From: CAYMZZ01 sp046297935
GTDB taxonomy: Bacteria; Bacteroidota; Bacteroidia; Chitinophagales; Chitinophagaceae
DNA length: 64,000 bases
NCBI GenBank assembly: GCA_046297935.1
Contig: JBKBHA010000013.1
Location: forward strand, 1-64,000
Direction of reading: 5' to 3'
Part shown: in pieces, positions 26,164-35,300 of the stretch
Layout of the letters: each line of letters begins with the position of its first letter
Numbering within the stretch: position 1 is the stretch's first letter
The notes under the pieces: model-generated
What the model saw: the letters and a program-made list of their open reading frames with translations, nothing else
What the model was told of the DNA's origin: nothing
Database searches by the model: none
Program-made: the position numbers and the translations under genes

Positions 26164-27074
26164 TGAAGCCATCGCCGAGCATAAGATACCTGCAGCATAA
26201 TGAAATAGACAAGAATGCCTGGGATGCATGCCTCGACAGAAATTACCCCGATCTGCTGTATATGCGGAGTAGTTTCCTCGACGAAATGGTGCCGGGCTGG
26301 CAGGCATTGGTTGTTGGCGATGAAAAGCAGCAGTTCTATGATGGAATTATGGCCCTGCCCGCTCGCAAAAAATGGGGTATCCCCTACCTTTTTCAACCTT
26401 ATTTGACGGCGCAACTGGGATATGTTGGCAACAACAACAGTTCCGATGAGCTATCCCGATTCATTGACAGGATTCCCGGCCGGTTTCGTCATATTGATAT
26501 TTGTCTGAACGACCGAAACCCTTATCTGTCCAACCTTCGGGGTATGCACCATCGAATCAACCTCGTTTTAACGCTTGAACAATCCTATGATGTGCTGGCT
26601 GGCAATTTCTCCGATAACACAAGGCGCAATATTCGGCAGGCAAGAGAAAATGGCCTGATGATTAAGCGTGAAAAGAAATGGCGGGACGCGTTTGAGCATT
26701 ATAAGGCTTTTGCATTTGACAAACCCAATAGGGTTGAGCAAGAAGCATGCGCCAGATTGCTGGAGCGGTATGAGCAGCTGGGACAATTGGATTGCCTTTA
26801 CGTATTTTCAAAAGATGAGGAGCTTGTCAGCACCTGCATCTTTCTGATTCAACAAAAGCGATTGTACTATTTGTTTCCGGCAAATACAGCGGAGGCACGC
26901 CAATCCGGCTCCTCATTTTTATTGATAGATGAAACAATACGCAGCTATGCCGGTTCAGGTATGCTGCTCGATTTTGAAGGTTCTGATATCGAATCTGTGG
27001 CGAGATTCTATCGCGGATTTGGGGCCGTTGAGAGAAATTATCCGGCCTTACGCTTTAATCGATTTCCTTTCTAG
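26163..27074 (+). CDS. FemAB/GNAT-like acyltransferase
   Basis: A 303-residue cytosolic protein without a signal peptide. The arrangement of two GNAT-like domains (about 1-150 and 150-303) and segments such as SFLDEMVPGWQALVVGD, LAGNFSDNTRRNIRQARENG (the FemAB-type SxxxRRNIRQA helix) and STCIFLIQQKRLYYLFPAN fit the FemAB/peptidoglycan-bridge-like acyltransferase group. FemAB proteins use aminoacyl-tRNA; many distant relatives have other donors, so the substrate is open. The ATG overlaps the stop of the M1 peptidase gene (TGATG), so translation is coupled. Confidence 0.75.
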   Translation: MKPSPSIRYLQHNEIDKNAWDACLDRNYPDLLYMRSSFLDEMVPGWQALVVGDEKQQFYDGIMALPARKKWGIPYLFQPYLTAQLGYVGNNNSSDELSRFIDRIPGRFRHIDICLNDRNPYLSNLRGMHHRINLVLTLEQSYDVLAGNFSDNTRRNIRQARENGLMIKREKKWRDAFEHYKAFAFDKPNRVEQEACARLLERYEQLGQLDCLYVFSKDEELVSTCIFLIQQKRLYYLFPANTAEARQSGSSFLLIDETIRSYAGSGMLLDFEGSDIESVARFYRGFGAVERNYPALRFNRFPF

Positions 27075-27113
27075 TTTGAGAATTTCTTTCATTTTTTATA
27101 TATACAAGGCGGC

Positions 27114-27298
27114 CCGATTGGCCGCGGGGATTTCCTGAACGCTTGAGTCCTACTACATCGATGGGCCGCGGGGGAATTCATGAACTATTGCGTCCTACTA
27201 CATCGATGGGCCGCAGGGGAGTTCCTGATTTCTTGCGTCTACGATACATAGTGGCCATACCTACTACATCGACGGGCCGCGGGGGAGTTCCTGTTGTG
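27114..27298. repeat. GC-rich imperfect repeats, about 45-bp unit
   Basis: Four or five degenerate copies of a unit built from CTACTACATCGATGGGCCGC, GGGGGAATTC or GGGGAGTTCC, and a TTGCGTC end. The copies near 27149, 27194 and 27262 are the clearest; one copy near 27240 is decayed. No open frame. It follows the FemAB-like gene and comes before a different array. Confidence 0.8.
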
Positions 27299-27312
27299 GA
27301 ATGACTCCGAAC

Positions 27313-27458
27313 AACTAAACAGCTATACAACTAAACAATTCAACAACTCAACAACTCAACAATTCAACGACTAAACAACTATACAACTAAACAATTCAAC
27401 AACTCAACAACTCAACAATTCAACAACTAAACAACTACACACCTAAACAACTACACAA
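27313..27458. repeat. 8-bp tandem array AACTMAAC, about 18 copies
   Basis: Units such as AACTCAAC, AACTAAAC and AATTCAAC run without a break up to the stop codon of ispD. A longer period of about 56-64 bp is visible as well, since the same order of variants occurs twice (AATTCAAC, AACTCAAC, AACTCAAC, AATTCAAC). The array is in the 3' flank of ispD and codes for nothing recognisable. Confidence 0.9.
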
Positions 27459-28133
27459 CTAATCCTTCCTTTCCGACAACACTCGTTCCGCAATCGCCAA
27501 ATCTGCCGGGTGGGTTATTTTTATATTGTTTTCTTCACCTTCAACGAGCGATATTTTGATACCATAGGCCTCCACTACAGTTGCCTCGTCGGTGAACTTA
27601 TCTTTATAATCGATCTGGAAAGCTGGCAGCAGTATTTTGCTGTGAAAAGTTTGTGGCGTCTGTACCAGTCGTACCCTTGAGCGTTCCACGGCCTCATTGC
27701 CTTCTTCGTGCAACAGACGCACGCTGTCTTTGCAGGCGATTGCCGGAACGGCCGTGCCGGATTCAAGTGCCTGATCATAACAGCGACGGATGAGTTCCGG
27801 AGTAAGCAGGCAGCGAACGCCATCGTGTACAAACACCACGGCTTCTTCGGTTACCAACTGTAAACCATTTTTAACCGATTGAAATCTGGTATCTCCACCC
27901 TCCATTACCTGAATCCGGTCCGCATCAAACCAGGCATCAATGATTTCCTTGCCCATTTCAATATAATCGCCCGGCAGTACCAGGATCAGCTGCATATCGG
28001 AATAAGAGTCAAGGAACGCCTTTATGGTGTAGTACAGTATGGGCTTTTCATTGACCAGCAAAAACTGTTTTGGCAACGAAGTACCCATTCTGCTACCTGA
28101 ACCACCTGCAACAATCACCGCAATTTTTTTCAT
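27459..28133 (-). CDS. ispD: 2-C-methyl-D-erythritol 4-phosphate cytidylyltransferase
   Basis: A 224-residue cytosolic enzyme of the MEP isoprenoid pathway. It joins CTP and methylerythritol phosphate. The nucleotide-binding start VIVAGGSGSRMGTSLPKQF has the conserved Arg and Lys of the family, VFVHDGVRCLLTPELI contains the conserved HD/R region, and VQTPQTFHS plus FTDEATVVEAYG are the C-terminal family motifs (IspD normally reads RAAQTPQ and TDEAS). Full length for the family. A -7 box ends about 5 bp upstream of its ATG. The stop codon abuts the 8-bp array. Confidence 0.93.
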   Translation of the reverse strand: MKKIAVIVAGGSGSRMGTSLPKQFLLVNEKPILYYTIKAFLDSYSDMQLILVLPGDYIEMGKEIIDAWFDADRIQVMEGGDTRFQSVKNGLQLVTEEAVVFVHDGVRCLLTPELIRRCYDQALESGTAVPAIACKDSVRLLHEEGNEAVERSRVRLVQTPQTFHSKILLPAFQIDYKDKFTDEATVVEAYGIKISLVEGEENNIKITHPADLAIAERVLSERKD

Positions 28134-28138
28134 AGAAA

Positions 28139-28146
28139 CAAAGTTA
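28139..28146 (-). promoter_or_regulatory. -7 box TAACTTTG, 5 bp from ispD ATG
   Basis: Minus-strand TAACTTTG, a perfect TAnnTTTG, ends 5 bp before the ispD ATG at 28133. The message should be leaderless or nearly so. Confidence 0.5.
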
Positions 28147-28253
28147 AAACAGGGAAGACGATTTGTTGATGTGATAATCGGGGAATTGGCAAATTTGCGG
28201 AGTTGGTGGAAGCGATGCCCAAATTATCAAATTTCAATTTGGTTCCGCAGCTT

Positions 28254-29186
28254 TCAGCGTTCTATTCCAACCACCAAATCTCCATTGCTGCCTGCAGCAC
28301 CTCGATACATGCCGGGGCTGTTAAAAACAAGCGCTGTTCTACCCTGCTGATCCACGCCAATCATACCTCCTTCGCCTCCAATTGGCAGTAGTTTGCGAAA
28401 TACCACTTCTTCCATTGCCTGCTGCAGACTATATCCGCGATATTCCATCAGGCAGCTTACATCATATGCAGCTACGCACTGAATAAAGTATTCGCCATAA
28501 CCGGTACAACTGATGGCACAGGTACTGTCTTTTGCATAAGTGCCGGCCCCGATGATCGGACTATCACCCACACGTCCCCATTTTTTGTTGGTCATACCAC
28601 CGGTACTGGTCGCCGCTGCCAGGTGCCCATGTTGATCGCAGGCAACAGCACCAACGGTTCCAAATTTTTTCTCACTGGCAATATGTGTATGATCAAGGGT
28701 AATTTCGCCTGTTTCTTTTGCAGCCTGCCATTGTTGAAAGCGATAATCAGTATAAAAATATGAATCGGGTTCAGTAGAAATGCCGGCTTGCGCGGCAAAG
28801 TCCATTGCTCCAGCTCCCGTCAGATAGATATGTTCTGTTTTCTCCATCACGGCCCTGGCGAGGCTGATTGGATTACGGATATTTCGCACAGCACTTATCG
28901 CACCGGCCGCACCAGTCCGCCCATCCATTACGGAAGCGTCCATTTCATGGCGACCGTCGGCGGCAAAAACCGAACCGCGGCCGGCATTGAACAAAGGCGA
29001 ATCCTCCAGTGATCGAACTGACGCTTCCACGGCGTCAAGTGCAGATCCCTTTTTGGAAAGTATTTCCCATCCTGTCTGAAGAGATTCCTGAAGAGCCTCG
29101 GTATATGCTTTTCTCAGTTCCGGTGTTAACTGATCAGCAAGAATGGTACCTGCGCCACCATGAATGGCCAATGAAAATTCAGGCAT
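28254..29186 (-). CDS. Isoaspartyl peptidase/L-asparaginase (Ntn hydrolase)
   Basis: A 310-residue protein. The ATG at 29186 (MPEFSLAIHGGAGTI) is the family start. It has the alpha-subunit motifs HGGAGTI, GSALDAVEASVRSLEDSPLFNAG and MDASVMDG. The self-cleavage site is KKFGTVGAVACD, whose Thr would become the nucleophile of the beta subunit. TSTGGMTNKKWGRVGDSPIIGAG contains the substrate-binding Arg and Asp. It degrades isoaspartyl dipeptides or asparagine. No signal peptide, so cytosolic. Divergent from the gene at 29239. Confidence 0.92.
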   Translation of the reverse strand: MPEFSLAIHGGAGTILADQLTPELRKAYTEALQESLQTGWEILSKKGSALDAVEASVRSLEDSPLFNAGRGSVFAADGRHEMDASVMDGRTGAAGAISAVRNIRNPISLARAVMEKTEHIYLTGAGAMDFAAQAGISTEPDSYFYTDYRFQQWQAAKETGEITLDHTHIASEKKFGTVGAVACDQHGHLAAATSTGGMTNKKWGRVGDSPIIGAGTYAKDSTCAISCTGYGEYFIQCVAAYDVSCLMEYRGYSLQQAMEEVVFRKLLPIGGEGGMIGVDQQGRTALVFNSPGMYRGAAGSNGDLVVGIER

Positions 29187-29238
29187 ACGGGTAAGAGGGT
29201 ATTTTATTTCGGATCGAAAATAGGTATTTTGGCTTTCA

Positions 29239-29943
29239 ATGAGCACATCAATCAAACTCACCAGGCTGAGGCCGTTAAAAAGGACCGATCTTTTCCCGAT
29301 CGTAGCCAACCTGTTGCCTGTTTTCGGGGTCGCATTTTTGGGCTGGAGCCCAATTGAAGCGTTTATCGTTTATGCATTGGAAACACTGATAGTGGGAGTG
29401 CTGACTGTGCTCAAGATGCTTACACTTACTTTTAGTATCAGTGGCAGGAGTGCTGCGAAGCAGGCTGAGTTATTTCCGGTACACGGTTTGTTCCTGATAC
29501 TGTTCTTCATCTTTCACTACGGTATGTTTGCAGGCATCCAGACCAGCATTTTTGCGGGGGTGTCGGGCATCGGACCAAAGGGCAGCAGCCCGCTTTATTT
29601 TTTCCTGAACTGGTACCATTTTGTGAACAGGGATATTGCATTTATGCTAAGCACATTTGTGGTAAGCTATGTAGCCAACAACTTTATACCTTTCGTAATA
29701 TCTGGTGAATACAGAAACGGTTCAATCATAAAATTGATGTTTCAGCCTTACGGCCGTATTGTGGTGCAGCAGCTCACGGTAATTGTGGGCAGCATGTTCC
29801 TCAGCTTTGGGCTGGGGCTCGGCTTTATGATAGTGTTTGTAGCAGTGAAATTATACTTCGATCTCTTTGTCAATTTCGATGCTTATATCGAATCGGCGAT
29901 GGTCGAAGCGAAACTAAAACAGGAAAAAAACCAGTCTACCTGA
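29239..29943 (+). CDS. DUF6498-like membrane protein
   Basis: A 234-residue integral membrane protein with about five hydrophobic segments. WSPIEAFIVYALETLIVGVL (about residues 36-55) and FLILFFIFHYGMFAGIQTSI fit the DUF6498 pattern, followed by FVVSYVANNFIPFVISGEYR. Function unknown. It is divergent from the isoaspartyl peptidase with a 52-bp gap; the weak -7-like TATTTTGG sits about 8 bp before its ATG. Confidence 0.65.
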   Translation: MSTSIKLTRLRPLKRTDLFPIVANLLPVFGVAFLGWSPIEAFIVYALETLIVGVLTVLKMLTLTFSISGRSAAKQAELFPVHGLFLILFFIFHYGMFAGIQTSIFAGVSGIGPKGSSPLYFFLNWYHFVNRDIAFMLSTFVVSYVANNFIPFVISGEYRNGSIIKLMFQPYGRIVVQQLTVIVGSMFLSFGLGLGFMIVFVAVKLYFDLFVNFDAYIESAMVEAKLKQEKNQST

Positions 29944-29998
29944 ATACACTTTATTGGCGAGCAGATCAAATGACTGCCCTATCAGGCAATTGTCCCCA

Positions 29999-31423
29999 TC
30001 AGCGACGCTGCTGGCTAACAGCCAGGTAATAAAGTGGAATACCTAACAACACAATACCCAGCCCCCAAAGCGAGTAAAGAGGTTCGAATATGGCCAGGAA
30101 TACGCAGAAAGTTGCGCCCATGGCGATATAGATCAGCGGAAGTACCGGATATCCAAATGCACGATAAGGACGAGGAATATCGGGACGTTTGCGTCGTAGA
30201 ATGAATATACCTGCAATGGTGAGCATATAAAATATTACGACAACAAACGAAATCATCGTTAGCAGGTTTCCATAGCTTCCGCTCAGGCAAAGTAGTGAAG
30301 CCACTACTGCCTGGGCCCAGAGAGCCCAGCCCGGCACGGCATTTTTATTCAATACCCCGGCGTTTTTAAAGAACAAACCATCTTTAGCCATGGTATAGTA
30401 AACGCGGGCTCCGGCGAGTATCAACCCATTATTACAACCAAAGGTGGAAATCATGATCATGACGGCAATAACAATCGAGCCGCTGGGACCAAAGATATTG
30501 TCGGAGGCTGCAACCGCCACGCGGTCACCTTCCGGAAATGCTATATCCTGCACAGGCAGCACATAGAGATACATCAGGTTGGCACAAACATAGATGATCG
30601 ACACAATGAGAGTGCCCAGAAAAAGACTGAGTCCAATATTGCGCTGCGGATTCTTGATTTCTCCAGCTATAAAAGTCACATTATTCCAGGCATCGCTGCT
30701 GAATATGGACCCTACCATGGACGCTGCAATAGCGCCGATGAGCACGCTGCCGCCAATGGGCTCCCAATTGCTCATTGGAACCGACCCGTTAGACCCTTCG
30801 GGCAGGGCTTTTGCCTCCCACGCATTTTCCCAGTTAGCACTCCAGAAATTCTCTTTCACTAGCACGAAACCCAACACAATAAGTCCAAATAGCGAAAGCA
30901 ATTTTACCGTAGTAAACGTGGTCTGTATTATCTTACCTTCTTTGACGCCCCGCGTATTGGTATATGTGAGCAGGAGAATGGTCGCAATGGCTAAAAGCTG
31001 TGCAGCTGATATGTCGAGTTCGCCAATACTTAGCAATATATTTGTTTCCCCCACCTCCGGAATCAGGTATGCTGTAAAGCGACTAAAAGCCACGCCCACA
31101 GCGGCAATAGTAGCGGTTTGAATAACGGCAAAAAAGCTCCAGCCATAAAGGAAACCCATCATTGGATTGTATGCCTCCTTCAGGTAAACGTACTGTCCAC
31201 CAGCTTTAGGATACATTCCACTCAATTCTCCATAGCTGATGGCGGCAGTAATGGTCATGAAGGCGGTGATAAGCCAAACGGCTATCAGCCAGCCCGAACT
31301 GCCTACCCGCTGCATGATATCGGAACTTACAATAAAAATACCGGAACCAATCATGGAGCCGGCAACGATCATGGTGCCATCGACCAGGCCAAGGGACCGC
31401 TTAAATGAAGTTTCCTCCTGCAT
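29999..31423 (-). CDS. APC-superfamily amino acid permease
   Basis: A 474-residue inner-membrane transporter with 12 hydrophobic segments. The ATG at 31423 (MQEETSFKRSLGLVDGTMIV) is chosen over an earlier TTG. The first helix carries the unwound GSMIGSGIFIV motif that binds the amino group in LAT/APC transporters. ELSGMYPKAGGQYVYLKEAYNP and GEIKNPQRNIGLSLFLGTLI are further family motifs. Most like the LAT subgroup of amino acid exchangers; the substrate is unknown. Convergent with the DUF6498-like gene. Confidence 0.9.
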   Translation of the reverse strand: MQEETSFKRSLGLVDGTMIVAGSMIGSGIFIVSSDIMQRVGSSGWLIAVWLITAFMTITAAISYGELSGMYPKAGGQYVYLKEAYNPMMGFLYGWSFFAVIQTATIAAVGVAFSRFTAYLIPEVGETNILLSIGELDISAAQLLAIATILLLTYTNTRGVKEGKIIQTTFTTVKLLSLFGLIVLGFVLVKENFWSANWENAWEAKALPEGSNGSVPMSNWEPIGGSVLIGAIAASMVGSIFSSDAWNNVTFIAGEIKNPQRNIGLSLFLGTLIVSIIYVCANLMYLYVLPVQDIAFPEGDRVAVAASDNIFGPSGSIVIAVMIMISTFGCNNGLILAGARVYYTMAKDGLFFKNAGVLNKNAVPGWALWAQAVVASLLCLSGSYGNLLTMISFVVVIFYMLTIAGIFILRRKRPDIPRPYRAFGYPVLPLIYIAMGATFCVFLAIFEPLYSLWGLGIVLLGIPLYYLAVSQQRR

Positions 31424-31578
31424 GCAGTGTCGTTTTGCTGTCAAGATAGGGAAAAAAATGATTCCATACCCTTATCGGGAGATGCGGATATGGTTCATTA
31501 CCCAAGGCGAAGAAATGCCTGATAAAAACTGGCCATGTTCGCAATCATGCAAGCCAGCTACCAATAACTAAACAACCC

Positions 31579-31613
31579 TTCCTGCCTCCCGGCGGGAGGT
31601 AAACCGGCAGGAA
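31579..31613. repeat. Nested palindrome in intergenic gap
   Basis: CCTCCC/GGGAGG lies inside a second arm pair TTCCTGCC/GGCAGGAA, so two hairpins can form. It is in the 215-bp gap between the permease and ompH, 26 bp from the ompH stop, and could act as a terminator or be a REP-type element. The rest of the gap shows nothing. Confidence 0.6.
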
Positions 31614-31638
31614 CGTAAACGACTAATTAATTCAGCGC

Positions 31639-32232
31639 CTATGGTTTCTTGGCAGTCTTGAACTCCTCGTTCAGTCCCTTCACCAGATCGCTGGTAATGT
31701 TGTAAACAGTGTCTTTATAGAAAAACAGTCCAGGTTCGTTCGCAATTACATAAGCATACTTACCATCCTGGTTATAGCGGGCTATGAAGTCTACGATTTG
31801 CTTGCGCACATCGAGGTTGCGGCGCAGCACAAATTCCTGGTATTGATTTTCGAGGGTTTGCTGCTCACCTTTCAACTTCTGCTCAAGTCGTTGCAGTTCG
31901 CCCTGAGCGCTTGCAATTTCCTGATCATTCATTGTATTGGCGCGCTCGCGGAAACCCTGAATTTTCCGCTGCATCTGCATATCGAGTTTGTACAATTCGT
32001 TTTTGAAGTATTCGTCTTTGTCGGCAATCTCTTTCTTCACCTCCTTCACTTTCTCAAAATTGTTTTCAATAGAATCCATTTCGAAATAAGCAATTCGAAC
32101 CGGTTGAGGCTCCTCGCCGGCAGCAGCTACATCCGCACCCGTCTTGGTCTTGGTGCCTGAAAATTGTTTATACAAAAGGAATCCGATCAGCAGTGTCAGG
32201 GCTACGTTCCAGATCAGCAGAGCATTTTTCAT
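31639..32232 (-). CDS. ompH: OmpH/Skp-family periplasmic chaperone
   Basis: A 197-residue protein. An N-terminal hydrophobic segment (LLIWNVALTLLIGFLLY) serves as membrane anchor or uncleaved signal. The mature part starts with IAYFEMDSIENNF, the usual start of the Skp/OmpH fold, followed by a long coiled coil (about residues 60-150, rich in K, E, Q) and the small beta part YAYVIANEPGLFFYKDTVYN. Skp-type proteins hold unfolded outer-membrane proteins in the periplasm. Bacteroidota OmpH is usually anchored and lies near bamA; here it follows rpoC instead, 146 bp downstream on the same strand. Confidence 0.88.
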   Translation of the reverse strand: MKNALLIWNVALTLLIGFLLYKQFSGTKTKTGADVAAAGEEPQPVRIAYFEMDSIENNFEKVKEVKKEIADKDEYFKNELYKLDMQMQRKIQGFRERANTMNDQEIASAQGELQRLEQKLKGEQQTLENQYQEFVLRRNLDVRKQIVDFIARYNQDGKYAYVIANEPGLFFYKDTVYNITSDLVKGLNEEFKTAKKP

Positions 32233-32328
32233 TCTGAGCTTTTTTGCAAATTAAAGTGTCTATCGCCGGCACTTCAACAGGAAGCCGGCTTATTTATGAT
32301 TCTGTTAACAGAAACCAAATAAAGTAAA

Positions 32329-32354
32329 AAGGAGCGAGTTTACACTCACTCCTT
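32329..32354 (-). terminator. rpoC terminator
   Basis: AAGGAGCGAGT (32329-32339) pairs with ACTCACTCCTT (32344-32354) with one wobble and a 4-nt loop. Read on the minus strand it is followed by TTTTTACTTTATTT. It lies 25 bp beyond the rpoC stop. Confidence 0.8.
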
Positions 32355-32378
32355 GTTGAAATATTCTGATTGAACCAG

Positions 32379-35300
32379 TTATTCTTCTTCGTCGAAAGCC
32401 ATGGCTTCGCGGGTAGTCTGCAACAGTTCGTACTCTTCTTTGCTTCCCACGATCATGTTTTCGAAGTCGCGCAATCCAGTACCAGCCGGGATCGGATGAC
32501 CTGTAATTACGTTTTCTTTCAGACCCAGCATTTCGTCGGCCTTTCCATGAATGGCTGCCGAAGAAAGTACTTTCGTGGTTTCCTGGAACGAAGCTGCAGA
32601 AATCCAGCTCTGCACACCCAGCGAAGCCTTGGTGATACCGAGCAATGTGGGAGCCGATGTTGCCGGCTTCGCATCACGGAATTCAACCAATTGCTTATCG
32701 TTACGGCGGAGCAGAGAGTTTTCTTCCCTCACTTCACGCAAACTCACGATCTGACCGGCACGCATCTTCGACGAATCTCCGGCTTCGGTTACCACCTTCT
32801 TATCAAAGATGTAGTCGTTTTCTTCGAGGAATTCAAACTTATCAACCGAGTCATCTTCGAGGAACTTGGTGTCGCCCGGATCAACAATGCTCACTTTGCG
32901 CATCATTTGACGAACGATTACTTCGATATGCTTATCGTTGATTTTTACACCCTGCAAACGATACACTTCCTGGATTTCATTTACAACGTACTGCTGTACG
33001 GCGAATGGTCCCTGGATAGAAAGAATATCCTGCGGAGAAATTTGTCCGTCAGACAGTGGCGATCCCGCTTTTACGAAGTCACCATCCTGCGCCAGAATCT
33101 GACGGGTCAGCGGCACCAGGTATTTCTTGGTAACACCATCTTTTGCTTCGATCACGATTTCGCGGTTACCACGCTTGATTGCGCCCATGGTTACCACACC
33201 ATCAATTTCAGAAACCACGGCAGGGTTGCTCGGGTTACGAGCTTCAAACAGCTCGGTTACACGAGGCAGACCACCGGTGATATCGCGCAGTTTGCCGAGG
33301 ATACGTGGAATCTTCACCAACACCTGGCCGGCTTTCACATCGTCGCCCTCATCGAGCATGATATGGCTACCTGTAGGCAGGTTATAAGATTTCAGTTCCT
33401 TACCATCTACCACGATCGATGGGATACGTGTTTTATCGCGGGTTTCGATTACTACCTTCTCGCGGTGTCCGGTTTGTTCATCCGATTCCTCGCGATAGGT
33501 TACCCCTTCAATTACGTTCTCGAATTTCAGGACACCATTGATTTCAGCAACGATAACGTTGTTGAATGGATCCCAGGTGCAGATAATATCGCCTTTGTTG
33601 ATATGCTGTCCATCTTTCACCATCAGGATGGAACCGTAAGGAATGTTATTGGTAATCATCAGGCGATCATTCTTCGTATCCACAATCCGAACCTCACCAG
33701 TACGGCCAATTACTACCTGTATCTTGTCGCCTTCAGCATTTTCAGTTGTCACAGTACGCAGACCATCGAACTGAATGGTACCATCAAATTTTGCAATCAA
33801 TGAAGAATCTACAGCAGCTGAACCCGCCACACCACCTACGTGGAAGGTACGCAGTGTAAGCTGGGTACCAGGCTCACCGATCGACTGAGCAGCGATGATA
33901 CCAACGGCATCACCTTTCTGCGCCAGAATACCGGAAGCCAGGTTCTTACCATAACATTTCACGCAACAGCCACGCTTGCTCTCGCAGGTCAGTACCGAAC
34001 GGATTTCAACCGTTTCAATACCGGCATCCTCAATCTTGCGAGCCAACGGACCAGTGATTTCCTCACCTGCAGCAATGATCAACTCATCGTTTACCGGATT
34101 ATAAACGTCGTGCAGAGAAGTACGACCTTCAATCCGGTCGCTCAGCGGTTCAATCACGTCTTCGTTGTCTTTCAACGCTGAAGTGGCAATACCACGCAGG
34201 GTACCGCAATCTTCTTCTGTGATCACCACATCCTGTGCCACGTCAACCAGACGACGAGTCAGGTAACCCGCATCGGCCGTTTTAAGAGCTGTATCGGCCA
34301 GACCCTTACGGGCACCGTGGGTAGAAATGAAGTAGTCCAATACGTTCAGACCACCTTTAAAGTTCGACAGAATGGGGTTCTCAATGATCTCTGAGCCGGT
34401 TGAGCCCGACTTACGGGGCTTGGCCATCAATCCTCTGATACCTGCCAGCTGCTTGATCTGCTGCTTGGAACCACGGGCGCCTGAATCCAGCATCATATAC
34501 ACCGAGTTGAAACCCTGTTTGTCCGAGCTCAGCTCACGAATCAGCGTTTCAGTAAGGCGGGTATCGACACGGCTCCAGATATCTACAATCTGGTTGTAAC
34601 GTTCGTTGTTAGTGATCAGACCCATATTGTAGTTGTCCCATACCTCGTCCACTTCCGACTTGGCATTTTCGAGCAACTCTTCCTTGATATCAGGAATGAT
34701 AAGGTCGTTGATGCTGAATGAAAGACCACCGCGGAAGGCCGTGCGGAAACCAAGTTGTTTGATATCATCAAGGAACTTAGCTGTTTTGGGCACGTTGGTG
34801 ATTTCAATGATATCGCCAATGATTTCACGAAGGTTCTTCTTGGTAAGCAGAGTGTTCACAAAGCCTACTTCGGCCGGAACAAACTGGTTGAAGATTACCC
34901 GGCCAACCGTGGTTTCAATCAATTTATGTTCCAGCAAACCATCGGCATTGCGGATGTTTGCTTTTACTTTGATCCAGGCATGCAGGTCAACTTTAGCTTC
35001 GTTGTAGGCAATGATTACTTCTTCTGTAGAATAAAAAGCTTTGCCTTCACCACGAACTTTCTCCGTGTCGGTTGACTTACGGCCTTTGGAAATATAATAC
35101 AGACCCAACACCATGTCCTGCGAAGGAAGGGTGATTGGCTGTCCGTTTTGCGGGTTCAAGATGTTGTGAGATGCCAGCATCAGCAACTGCGCTTCCAGAA
35201 TGGCCGCATTGCTCAGCGGTACGTGTACCGCCATCTGGTCACCATCAAAGTCGGCGTTGAAGGCCGTGGTAACCAAGGGATGCAATTGAATCGCTTTACC

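Noticed and set aside
32370..33803. 477-codon open frame opposite rpoC as a gene
   Set aside because: It lies entirely antisense to a conserved essential gene and has no recognisable family; it reflects the codon bias of rpoC. Others opposite rpoB and rpoC are the same.
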